NCBI RefSeq assembly: GCF_009766005.1
Contig: NZ_LMUK01000004.1
Span: 1 to 42,015, forward strand
From: Bradyrhizobium sp. S69
GTDB taxonomy: Bacteria > Pseudomonadota > Alphaproteobacteria > Rhizobiales > Xanthobacteraceae
Direction: 5' to 3'
DNA: 42,015 nucleotides
Part shown: in pieces, positions 10,098 through 17,615 of the stretch
How positions within the stretch are numbered: the first letter of the stretch is position 1
Layout: each line of letters starts with the position of its first letter
Program-made: the position numbers and the translations under genes
Notes under the pieces: model-generated
What the model saw: the letters and a program-made list of their open reading frames with translations, nothing else
What the model was told of the DNA's origin: nothing
The model's database searches: none

Positions 10098-11117
10098 TCA
10101 AGACAGCTTGCCGACGGATTTTTCCAGGAGCTCCCAGGCGTGATCGCCGTATTTGCCCTTCCACTCGGCATAGAAACCGGCGGCGCGGAGCTTTTCCCGG
10201 AACGGTGCCACATCGGGCTGGTTGAACACGAGGCCCTTGCCGGCCAGCTCCTGCTTGACGCTGGCATTGAGCTTTTCGGTGTCCTCACGCTCCTTGACCG
10301 CCGCGGCGTTGACGTTCTTGGCGACGATGGTCTTGATGTCATCGGGCAGCGCCGCCCAGGCGCGGCGGTTCATCAGGAACCAGAAGCCGTCCCACATGTG
10401 ATTGGTCATCGAGCAATATTTCTGCACTTCGTAGAGCTTCGCCGCCGAGATCAGCGCCAGCGGATTTTCCTGGCCCTCGACGATCTTGGTCTGCAGCGCC
10501 GAATAGACCTCGCTGAAATTGATCGAGGCCGGCGAGGCGTCGAACGCCTTGAACATCGAGGTCCAGAGCGGCGACACCGGCACCCGGATCTTGAAACCCT
10601 TGTAGTCGTCGGGGCCGGTGATCGGCTTGGTCGACGACGTGGTCTGGCGGAAGCCGTTGTCCCAGATCTTGTCCATCACCTCGAGGCCGGACTTGTTGAT
10701 CTCGCCACGCACATAGGCGCCGAGATCGCCGTCCATGGCCTTCCAGACCGTCGGGTAATCCGGGAACGCAAAGCCGATGCCGTTGATCGAGGCCGCCGGC
10801 ACCAGGGTCGCCAGGATCAGGCCCGACAACGTGAAGAACTCGACGCCGCCGGAACGGACCTGGCTGAGCATGTCGGTGTCGGAGCCAAGCTGGCTGTTGG
10901 GGAAAACCTGCAGATCGAACCGGCCATTGGTCTCGGTCTTGATCGCCGCCGCCATTTCCCGGGCGCGCGTCACGAACGGGTGCGACTCCGGCAGATTGTT
11001 GGCGAATTTGTAATTGAACTCGGCCGCTTGCGCGCGGGCGACATAGGGCGCGCCGACGCCGCCCATGACCGCCGATGCCGCGGTCGCCTTCAGCAGCGTG
11101 CGTCGTGAAAAGCTCAT
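10098..11117 (-). CDS. TRAP transporter substrate-binding protein (DctP family), Tat-exported
   Basis: This 339-residue periplasmic solute receptor delivers its ligand to the DctQM permease. The N-terminus MSFSRRTLLK carries a twin-arginine motif followed by a hydrophobic stretch and an ARAQA cleavage region, so export by Tat is likely. The mature part starts with a typical FNYKFANNLPESHPF strand. The central ITGPDDYKGFKIRVP segment contains the conserved arginine that binds the ligand carboxylate in the family. The frame extends upstream to 11264, but GGGAG just before the ATG at 11117 and the Tat motif fix the start. The ligand is unknown. It is the first gene of the operon, divergent from the SDR gene. 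Confidence 0.94.
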   Translation of the reverse strand: MSFSRRTLLKATAASAVMGGVGAPYVARAQAAEFNYKFANNLPESHPFVTRAREMAAAIKTETNGRFDLQVFPNSQLGSDTDMLSQVRSGGVEFFTLSGLILATLVPAASINGIGFAFPDYPTVWKAMDGDLGAYVRGEINKSGLEVMDKIWDNGFRQTTSSTKPITGPDDYKGFKIRVPVSPLWTSMFKAFDASPASINFSEVYSALQTKIVEGQENPLALISAAKLYEVQKYCSMTNHMWDGFWFLMNRRAWAALPDDIKTIVAKNVNAAAVKEREDTEKLNASVKQELAGKGLVFNQPDVAPFREKLRAAGFYAEWKGKYGDHAWELLEKSVGKLS

Positions 11118-11176
11118 CTCGTTTTCTCCCTCGCGGTTTTCTTGTTCGACATCATACGGGCCCGGTCTGGCCGGGT

Positions 11177-11206
11177 CACCAACGGTCTTGGCACCAACAG
11201 TCTTGG
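11177..11206. repeat. 15-base tandem direct repeat upstream of dctP
   Basis: Two adjacent copies of CACCAACRGTCTTGG (11177-11191 and 11192-11206) differ at one base. They lie about 60-90 bases upstream of the dctP start, in the divergent control region shared with the SDR gene. They could be activator half-sites or a recent duplication. Confidence 0.5.
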
Positions 11207-11331
11207 CACGCCTTGTTGGGGCATATTGCCCCGGTCTATTGCCCGCTTTCCGTGAAAATACCAAGCGTTCCGCCGTCAGCTTTTATGCGGATTGATTTCG
11301 TGCGAAGTTGCCGTAACGAGGCCGGCGGCCA

Positions 11332-11361
11332 AGACTGGCTGATCATAAGACCGGCTGATCA
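11332..11361. repeat. Direct repeat immediately upstream of the SDR gene
   Basis: AGACYGGCTGATCA occurs at 11332-11345 and again at 11348-11361, with 13 of 14 bases identical and a 16-base period. It sits just before the Shine-Dalgarno sequence AAGGAAGGG of the SDR gene. It may be an operator or a small duplication. Confidence 0.5.
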
Positions 11362-11379
11362 AAGGAAGGGCAGGCCATC

Positions 11380-12150
11380 ATGACCGATCGCGGCGTTGCA
11401 ATCGTGACCGGCGGGGCCTCCGGTATTGGGCTGGCGATTGCGAAGGCCCTGCTCGGCGATGGCTGGAAGATCGTGATCGCCGATCTGGCGCAAGGTCCGC
11501 TGGATGCCGCGCGCGCCCAACTCGAATCAGTGCGCGCCGATGCCACCCGATGCGTGGTCATGGACGTCGCCAACGAGGCCAGCGTGATCGCCGGGCTGGA
11601 GCGCTGCGAGGCCGGTTTTGGCCCGGTCCGTGGCCTGGTCAATTCGGCCGGAATTGGCTGCGACGTGCCGTTCTTCGACACCAGCGTCGAGCTGTTTCGC
11701 AAGATTCTCGATATCAACCTGACCGGAAGCTTCACGGTAGCCCGCGAGGCCGGCAAATTGATGCGGGCCCATGGCGGTGGCGCCATCGTCAACATCGCCT
11801 CGATTTCGGGCCAGCGCGGCAATCTCGGCCGGTCGGCCTATGGCGCGTCGAAGGGCGGCGTGATCACGCTGACCCAGGTGATGGCCTGCGAGCTGGCGCC
11901 GCAGAACATCCGGGTCAACGCCATCGCGCCGGGTCCGGTCGAGACGCCGCTGGTCCAGGCGATGCAGACCGACCGGATGCGCTCGGAATGGCTCAGCGAG
12001 GTCCCGCAGCGGCGCTACGCAGCACCGGACGAGATCGCCGGCGCGGCGCTGTTCCTGATGGACGACAGCAAAGCGAGTTTTGTCACTGGCCACATCCTCA
12101 ACGTCGATGGCGGCTTTGCCGCGGCCGGATATCTGCCGGTCCGGGCCTGA
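11380..12150 (+). CDS. SDR family NAD(P)-dependent oxidoreductase
   Basis: This 256-residue classical short-chain dehydrogenase/reductase has TGGASGIG at residues 10-17 for cofactor binding, NSAG at 88-91, the catalytic serine region ASISG near 140-144, and YGASK with Y154 and K158. The C-terminal DGGFAA segment is typical. The ADL after the second strand (residues 34-36) suggests NAD preference, which is an inference. It is transcribed away from the TRAP operon across a 262-base control region and could oxidise or reduce a hydroxy acid or alcohol related to the transported substrate. The Shine-Dalgarno AAGGAAGGG precedes the ATG. The substrate is unknown. Confidence 0.92.
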   Translation: MTDRGVAIVTGGASGIGLAIAKALLGDGWKIVIADLAQGPLDAARAQLESVRADATRCVVMDVANEASVIAGLERCEAGFGPVRGLVNSAGIGCDVPFFDTSVELFRKILDINLTGSFTVAREAGKLMRAHGGGAIVNIASISGQRGNLGRSAYGASKGGVITLTQVMACELAPQNIRVNAIAPGPVETPLVQAMQTDRMRSEWLSEVPQRRYAAPDEIAGAALFLMDDSKASFVTGHILNVDGGFAAAGYLPVRA

Positions 12151-12195
12151 GTTACCTTGGAATGATAGGAGTTTCCGACAAGTCTCTGTAATTCC

Positions 12196-12216
12196 TATGG
12201 ATATAAATATTCCATA
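12196..12216. other. AT-rich inverted repeat between convergent genes
   Basis: TATGGA (12196-12201) and TCCATA (12211-12216) flank a nine-base AT spacer, inside a roughly 60-base stretch far richer in A and T than its surroundings. It lies between the ends of two convergent genes, where no promoter is needed. It may be the operator/promoter relic of a lost gene. Nothing else recognisable is present in 12151-12363. Confidence 0.35.
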
Positions 12217-12363
12217 ATATACCTTATGCGAATCTAGGATATCGGGATGCTGCCGCAGGTCGCGAACGTCCCAACAGAAAGCGTGTCCCATCCAACTCAT
12301 TTCGAGTTCGCGTCGCCGGTCCCACGACAGCAATGCCGGCCCTTGCACCGTCCGAGCTACCGT

Positions 12364-13515
12364 TCAACGCTCCGGTACAACCCAGATCCCGCCGGCGGCA
12401 TTCGAGCGCAGCGCCGCATCGACCATCGCGACGCCAGCGAAGCCGTCTTCGACGCTCGGAAAGGTCACCGCCGGATCGATCGGCGCGCCTGTGCGACGGG
12501 CCACGATGGCCGCGGCCACCTCGGTGTAGATCGTCGCGAACGCCTCCAAATAGCCCTCGGGGTGACCAGACGGAATGCGATTGATGCGCTGGCCGTCGGC
12601 ATTCATAACCGCCGTGCCACGGCGAACAAGCCGCGGCGCCTCGCCGAGCGGCGACCAGAGAAGGCGGTTTGGCTCCTCCTGGCTCCATTCCAGCCCGCCC
12701 TTCTCGCCGAACACCCGTAATCGAAGTCCGTTGTCGTTGCCCGGTGCGACTTGGCTTGCCCACAATGCGCCCCGTGCCCCGTTGGCGTAGCGCAGCAGAA
12801 TCTGCACGTTGTCGTCGAGGCGACGCCCCGGCACAAAGGTGGTTACTTCGGCCAAAATCTGCTCCGGGGCCATTCCGGTGACGAAGTGGGCGAGCTGATA
12901 GGCATGGGTGCCGATGTCGCCGATGCAGCCTCCTGCCCCCGCCCGCGCTGGATCGGTGCGCCACTCGGCCTGCTTCTGACCTGTGGTCTCGATCGGTGCT
13001 GCCAGCCAATCCTGCGGGTATTCGACCTGAACGATCCGAATCGTGCCGAGTTCGCCGCCACGCACCATGGCGCGTCCATGACGTATCAGCGGATAGCCGG
13101 AGTAGTTATAGGTGGTCGCGAAGATCAATCCGCTGGCGCGCGCCTTGTCACGCAGGCGGCGTGCTTCCTCCAAAGTTGCCGCCAACGGTTTGTCGCAGAT
13201 GATATGGACGCCGGTTTCCAGAAAGGCCTCGGCGATGGCCGCGTGCATATGGTTCGGGGTGACAATCGAGACCGCCTCGATGCGATCGGCTCTCGCCGCT
13301 TCTGCCCGCGCCATCATCCGAAAGTCCGGATAGGATCGCTCGGGCGCAAGCCCGATGGCCTCGGCGGAACGCTTCGCCTTTTCGGGGGACGCGGAGAGCG
13401 CGCCGGCGACGAGGACGTAGGCGTCGTCGAGGCGCGCGGCAATGCGGTGGACGGCGCCGATGAACGCGCCCTCCCCGCCGCCCACCATTCCCAGTCGAAT
13501 GCGCGTGTCGGCCAT
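12364..13515 (-). CDS. Gfo/Idh/MocA family oxidoreductase
   Basis: This 383-residue protein should oxidise or reduce a sugar, inositol or related polyol with NAD(P). The Rossmann glycine motif GMVGGGEGAFIG is at residues 9-20. The family EKP motif appears as CDKP at 107-110. The catalytic GDIGTH motif (199-204) carries the conserved Asp and His. The C-terminal alpha/beta domain runs from about residue 130. The GAFIG form of the loop is common in dehydrogenases of this family paired with TIM-barrel isomerases. AAGGAGC precedes the ATG. It lies 36 bases downstream of the isomerase gene on the same strand, so the two are probably an operon. Confidence 0.93.
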   Translation of the reverse strand: MADTRIRLGMVGGGEGAFIGAVHRIAARLDDAYVLVAGALSASPEKAKRSAEAIGLAPERSYPDFRMMARAEAARADRIEAVSIVTPNHMHAAIAEAFLETGVHIICDKPLAATLEEARRLRDKARASGLIFATTYNYSGYPLIRHGRAMVRGGELGTIRIVQVEYPQDWLAAPIETTGQKQAEWRTDPARAGAGGCIGDIGTHAYQLAHFVTGMAPEQILAEVTTFVPGRRLDDNVQILLRYANGARGALWASQVAPGNDNGLRLRVFGEKGGLEWSQEEPNRLLWSPLGEAPRLVRRGTAVMNADGQRINRIPSGHPEGYLEAFATIYTEVAAAIVARRTGAPIDPAVTFPSVEDGFAGVAMVDAALRSNAAGGIWVVPER

Positions 13516-13551
13516 GTTGTGCTCCTTGATCTCGTTATCTCACGTCCTTGC

Positions 13552-14610
13552 TCAGGCGAGCCCCAGCATGCGCCGGGCCTGCATGTCATCGGCAGCACCG
13601 CCGGCGAAATCGTCGAATGCCTTTTCGGTAACGCGGATGATATGATCCCTGATGAAGGCCGCGCCCTCCCGGGCGCCGTCCTCCGCGTTCTTCAGACAGC
13701 ACTCCCACTCGATAACTGCCCAGCGGTCATATCCAATGGTGGCCAGCCGGGAGAAGATCGCCTTGAAGTCGACCTGCCCGTCGCCCAGCGAACGGAAGCG
13801 GCCAGCCCGGTCGATCCAGCTTTGAAATCCGGAATATACACCCTGCCGGCCGGTCGGATTGAACTCGGCGTCCTTGACGTGGAAGGCGCGGATACGCTCC
13901 GCATAGATGTCGATGAAGGCCAGGTAGTCGAGTTGCTGCAGAACAAAGTGGGAGGGATCGTAGTTGATAGCGCAGCGCGGATGATTGCCCGTGCGCTCGA
14001 GAAACATCTCGAAAGTGGCGCCGTCGAACACGTCCTCGCCTGGATGAATCTCGTAGCAGAGATCGACGCCGGCTTCATCGTATGCGTCGAGGATCGGGCG
14101 CCAGCGCCGGGCAAGTTCGTCGAAGGCGGTCTCGATCAGCCCTGGCGGCCGCTGCGGCCACGGATAGAGGTACGGCCAGGCCAGCGCACCGGTGAAGCTG
14201 ACGCTGCCGGTGAGACCGAGGCGTCGGGACGCCTGCGCGGCTTTCATCAACTGGTCCACGGCCCAGACCTGGCGTTTTTCCGGCTTGCCTTTAAGCGCCG
14301 GTGGCGCGAACGCGTCGAAAGCTTCGTCATAGGCTGGATGAACTGCGACGAGCTGTCCCTGCAAGTGGGTCGATAGTTCGGTGATCGCAAGCCCGTGGCT
14401 CGCCGCAACGCCGACGATCTCGTCGCAGTAGGTTTGCGAGGCCGCCGCCTTGTCCAGATCGATCATGCGTGGATCGAAAGTCGGAATCTGCACACCCTTG
14501 TAACCGAGCCCGGCGGCCCAGCGGCAAATGCCATCGAAACTGTTGAATGGCGGCGTGTCGCCCGCGAACTGGGCAAGGAAAATCGCAGGTCCTTTCATCG
14601 TGGCAGGCAT
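13552..14610 (-). CDS. Sugar phosphate isomerase/epimerase (xylose isomerase-like TIM barrel)
   Basis: This 352-residue protein belongs to the AP-endonuclease-2/xylose-isomerase-like fold that includes IolE and other sugar isomerases and dehydratases. Candidate metal ligands fall in the expected strands: CYEIHPGED (E187, H189), INYDPSHF (D218, H221), AFHVKDAEF (H244) and VIEWECC. The frame extends upstream to 14763, but GGAGAG five bases before the ATG at 14610 and the start of the fold set the start there. With the following Gfo/Idh/MocA gene it forms the usual oxidoreductase-isomerase pair for polyol or sugar breakdown. The substrate is unknown. The upstream ABC transporter gene is truncated. 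Confidence 0.9.
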   Translation of the reverse strand: MPATMKGPAIFLAQFAGDTPPFNSFDGICRWAAGLGYKGVQIPTFDPRMIDLDKAAASQTYCDEIVGVAASHGLAITELSTHLQGQLVAVHPAYDEAFDAFAPPALKGKPEKRQVWAVDQLMKAAQASRRLGLTGSVSFTGALAWPYLYPWPQRPPGLIETAFDELARRWRPILDAYDEAGVDLCYEIHPGEDVFDGATFEMFLERTGNHPRCAINYDPSHFVLQQLDYLAFIDIYAERIRAFHVKDAEFNPTGRQGVYSGFQSWIDRAGRFRSLGDGQVDFKAIFSRLATIGYDRWAVIEWECCLKNAEDGAREGAAFIRDHIIRVTEKAFDDFAGGAADDMQARRMLGLA

Positions 14611-14690
14611 TTTTCTCTCCCGTTGGGCCGTCCCGCCACGCCGGAGGACGTCGCTGACGGATTTTTTTGCTTGGTGTTGGTTTTGCAGCC

Positions 14691-14760
14691 GATCCCCGCT
14701 CGCGCCGGGATCGGGTTCTGAGGAGAAGGACGAGAACCCGGCAATGTCGTCACCGGGTTC
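14691..14760 (-). other. Two strong hairpins between the ABC remnant and the isomerase gene
   Basis: GAACCCGG (14734-14741) pairs perfectly with 14753-14760, and GATCCC (14691-14696) with 14707-14712. No T run follows on the minus strand, so termination is uncertain. They sit directly after the truncated ABC ATPase, in the 162-base stretch that replaced the rest of the transporter. I believe similar hairpins recur in Bradyrhizobium intergenic DNA, but this needs a search. Confidence 0.45.
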
Positions 14761-14772
14761 CATCTCGTGTTT

Positions 14773-14916
14773 TCAATTCTCTCTTTGCGTCCCGGGTACG
14801 ATTTGCAGGCCGATGTCGTTCAGCACCTCGATCTTGCCGAACGACTTGGACAAACCCTCGACTTGCATCATGGGAGCGGTGCCGCAGCCGGCCGGAGTGG
14901 ACATCGCCGCGTTCAT
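14773..14916 (-). pseudogene. Truncated ABC transporter ATP-binding protein (N-terminal 47 residues only)
   Basis: A short frame encodes 47 residues. After a Met-Ala-rich leader comes QVEGLSKSFGKIEVLNDIGL, the first two strands of an ABC ATPase. It stops (QIVPGTQREN, then stop) just where the Walker A loop should begin, so it cannot bind ATP. A perfect Shine-Dalgarno (GGAGGA, 14921-14926) still stands four bases before its ATG. This looks like the 5' stub left after deletion of a sugar or amino-acid uptake system that once preceded the isomerase and oxidoreductase genes. A sequencing frameshift is unlikely: I see no ATPase motif in the next 160 bases in any frame. Confidence 0.72.
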
Positions 14917-15181
14917 GTCGTCCTCCGAGGATGCATCCGATAAAGCCCGCCTCGTCATACCTACCGATCAACTGACGATAGCTTATCATGCATTTGGATA
15001 GAACCTTGTTGATCCCCTACATAGACCCCGCTTGACGGATCGTTGATCAGGGCTTGCTGACTGATGTGCAGTGCGGAGGGACTGGATTCTTTCCGCTCCG
15101 CTACAGGTTTCGACGTCAGCCGGGAATTTTCGGTCGGCGCTACGCCTTCAAACGGCTCCCGAGTACCGGTACAGTGCCCGC

Positions 15182-16204
15182 ATGAAAAAGATCGGCTTCC
15201 TTTCGTTCGGGCATTGGACCCCATCATCGCAATCCCAGACCCGATCGGCGGCCGACACGCTGCTGCAGTCGATTGATCTGGCAGTCGCAGCCGAGGAACT
15301 CGGTGCCGACGGCGCCTATTTTCGGGTCCATCATTTTGCCCGGCAGCTCGCCTCCCCGTTTCCGCTGCTGGCGGCGGTGGGCGCCCGGACCAAGCGTATC
15401 GAGATCGGCACCGCCGTGATCGACATGCGCTACGAGAACCCGCTGTATATGGCCGAAGACGCCGGTTCCGCCGATTTGATCGCCGGCGGGCGTCTCCAGC
15501 TCGGGATCAGCCGAGGCTCGCCCGAACAGGTGATCGATGGCTGGCGCCATTTCGGCTATCGGCCGGCCGAGGGCCAGAGCGATGCCGACATGGGGCGGCG
15601 TCACGCCGAGCTGTTTCTGGACGTTCTGCGCGGCGAAGGTTTTGCAAAGCCGAACCCGCAGCCGATGTTTCCAAATCCGCCGGGCCTGCTGCGTCTCGAA
15701 CCGCATTCGGAGGGTCTGCGCGAGCGGATCTGGTGGGGCGCCGGCTCCAATGCCACCGCGGTCTGGGCCGCCAAGCTCGGCTTGAACCTGCAGAGTTCGA
15801 CCCTCAAGGACGACGAAACCGGAGAACCATTCCACGTCCAGCAGGCCAAGCAAATTCGTGCCTACCGCGCCGCCTGGAAGGAGGCCGGCCATGCGCGCGA
15901 ACCCCGGGTTTCGGTCAGCCGCAGCATCTTCGCGCTGGTCGACGATCGCGATCGCGCCTATTTCGGTCACGAGCGCGAGGCGGAAGACCAGATCGGCTTC
16001 ATCAGCGCGAACACGCGTGCGATCTTCGGGCGCAATTACGCGGCCGAACCGGACGTGCTGATCGAGCAGCTGCGGAAGGACGAAGCCATCGCCGAGGCCG
16101 ACACCCTGCTCCTCACCGTCCCCAACCAGCTTGGTGTCGCCTACAACACCCATGTCATCGAGGCGATCCTGACCAGCATCGCCCCCGCCCTCGGCTGGCG
16201 CTAA
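15182..16204 (+). CDS. LLM class flavin-dependent oxidoreductase
   Basis: This 340-residue TIM-barrel protein belongs to the luciferase-like monooxygenase family that uses reduced FMN or F420. It begins with MKKIGFLSFGHW and shows the family segments AAEELGADGAYFRVHHF near the second strand, EIGTAVIDMRYENP and GRLQLGISRGSPEQ. The length fits. The frame is open back to 15071, but the ATG at 15182 is where homology begins. No reductase or sulfonate transporter adjoins it, so the substrate cannot be guessed. The 265 bases upstream, shared with the divergent ABC remnant, contain nothing recognisable beyond the remnant's ribosome site. Confidence 0.9.
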   Translation: MKKIGFLSFGHWTPSSQSQTRSAADTLLQSIDLAVAAEELGADGAYFRVHHFARQLASPFPLLAAVGARTKRIEIGTAVIDMRYENPLYMAEDAGSADLIAGGRLQLGISRGSPEQVIDGWRHFGYRPAEGQSDADMGRRHAELFLDVLRGEGFAKPNPQPMFPNPPGLLRLEPHSEGLRERIWWGAGSNATAVWAAKLGLNLQSSTLKDDETGEPFHVQQAKQIRAYRAAWKEAGHAREPRVSVSRSIFALVDDRDRAYFGHEREAEDQIGFISANTRAIFGRNYAAEPDVLIEQLRKDEAIAEADTLLLTVPNQLGVAYNTHVIEAILTSIAPALGWR

Positions 16205-16210
16205 TTCGGA

Positions 16211-16291
16211 CTCTGGAGCGGGGTGAGATTAGGTCGCCGTCCTACTTTGCATGGGGTTGTTTTCGCTATTTTGTGCCTGACCCCTCCAGAG
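16211..16291. repeat. Long-range inverted repeat, probable dispersed intergenic element
   Basis: CTCTGGAGCGGGGT (16211-16224) pairs with ACCCCTCCAGAG (16280-16291) with a one-base bulge, enclosing about 55 bases. The enclosed ACTTTGCATGGGGTTG text resembles a sequence that I recall repeated between genes in Bradyrhizobium relatives. It lies between convergent gene ends and could serve as a bidirectional transcript end. Confidence 0.5.
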
Positions 16292-16346
16292 CACCCAGAT
16301 GTGCCGTGCTGGCGCTGACAGCGAGCCAACTCCAACCCATCATGCT

Positions 16347-17375
16347 TTAGGGCGCAGCAATGCCCGCGATCAGCGCCTTGTCGAACCCTTCGGGGTCGGT
16401 CATCTGCGGCGCGTGGCCGTAGTCGGGAAACTCGACGAGCTTGGCGCCGGGAATGGCCTTAGCGGCCGCCTTCCCCAACTCCGGATAATTGCCGAGTTTT
16501 GCACGAAGCTCCGGCGGCGCCATGTCCTTGGCAATGGCCGTGGTGTCTTTCTGGCCGATCATCAGCAAGGTCGGCACGGCAATGTCGGGAAATCTGTAGA
16601 CGACGGGCTGGGTGATGATCATGTCGTAGATCAGCGCCGAGTCCCAGGCGACCGCTTCCTTGCCCGGGCCGTTGTTGAGACCGGCCAGCATATCGACCGC
16701 GCGTTCATAACGGTCCTCCCACTTGCCTGCATAATAGGTTGATTTCTCATAGGCCCGGATGCCGTCGGCGTTGGTCTTCAACTCGCGCGCATACCACTGG
16801 TCGACCGGGATCGGCGGAATGCCCTTTGCGGTCCAGTCTTCCAGCCCGACCGGATTGACCAGCACGAGATGGCTGACGTCTTTCGGGTACAGCAGCGCGT
16901 AGTGCGCCGCCAGCATGCCGCCGGTCGAATGCCCGATCACCACCGGCTTCTCCACGCCAAGGCTGGCGAGCAGCGCATGGGTGTTGCCGGCAAGCTCCTT
17001 GAACGTGAACTGATAGGCGGCCGGCTTGCTCGACTTGCAGAAGCCGATCTGATCCGGCGCGATCACGCGGTAGCCGGCAGCGACCAGATCCTTGATGGTC
17101 GGCTCCCAGGTCGCGGAGCAGAAGTTCTTGCCGTGCAGCAGCACCGCCGTGCGTCCGTTCGGATGGTCCGGCTTGACGTCGAGATAGGCCATCTCGAGCT
17201 TCTGCCGTTGCGCGGTGAAGCTGAAGCGCTGGACCGGGAACGGATAGTCAAATCCCTCCAGCTCCGGTCCGTAGGACGGGGCCTGCTTAGGCGGCTGCTG
17301 CGCCGACGCAGATCCCGCAAACAGCGCGGCCGAAAGTACGGCGCTGACAAAAATCGTCCTAGTGTTGAATTTCAT
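16347..17375 (-). CDS. Exported alpha/beta hydrolase
   Basis: This 342-residue protein has a Sec signal peptide (MKFNTR, a hydrophobic stretch, and cleavage after GSASA near residue 25). The alpha/beta hydrolase core shows the oxyanion motif LLHGKNF (79-85), the nucleophile elbow GHSTGG with S150, and the catalytic histidine in DYGHAPQ near the C-terminus. The segment DQIGFCKSSKP is typical of the fold. The start is set by the signal peptide and by GGGAAG before the ATG at 17375; the frame extends further upstream without meaning. The substrate is unknown: esters, lactones or epoxides are possible. It is divergent from a second exported hydrolase. Confidence 0.9.
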   Translation of the reverse strand: MKFNTRTIFVSAVLSAALFAGSASAQQPPKQAPSYGPELEGFDYPFPVQRFSFTAQRQKLEMAYLDVKPDHPNGRTAVLLHGKNFCSATWEPTIKDLVAAGYRVIAPDQIGFCKSSKPAAYQFTFKELAGNTHALLASLGVEKPVVIGHSTGGMLAAHYALLYPKDVSHLVLVNPVGLEDWTAKGIPPIPVDQWYARELKTNADGIRAYEKSTYYAGKWEDRYERAVDMLAGLNNGPGKEAVAWDSALIYDMIITQPVVYRFPDIAVPTLLMIGQKDTTAIAKDMAPPELRAKLGNYPELGKAAAKAIPGAKLVEFPDYGHAPQMTDPEGFDKALIAGIAAP

Positions 17376-17615
17376 GATCTTCCCGTACGCGCCTGAGATT
17401 TTTGGGTTTTCTTGCGGCTGTCTAGCCGCGTGCGGGCCGCGCCGATAGTCAAAATCCCTTGATGGACTCCCGGCTTGATGCCGTCGTCGGCATTTGCTGC
17501 TGCGACTGGAATCGACCCCGCCACAGGCGTGGGGTAAGACTGTCCGTACCAGCCGATCCGTTGCATTTCGGCTCACGAATGAAGGCGTAACGCCTCGACT
17601 TGGAAGGAAAACACC

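Noticed and set aside
8354..10225. 623-residue plus-strand open frame opposite the TRAP permease
   Set aside because: It is rich in Asp, His, Arg and Gln with no domain, as expected from the reverse complement of membrane-protein codons.
11527..12348. Minus-strand frame opposite the SDR gene that reaches into the AT-rich gap
   Set aside because: Most of it is antisense to the SDR gene. The first 45 residues in the gap look faintly protein-like but match nothing I recognise.
14961..15227. 88-residue minus-strand frame upstream of the ABC remnant
   Set aside because: No ribosome site, no family resemblance, and partly antisense to the LLM gene start.
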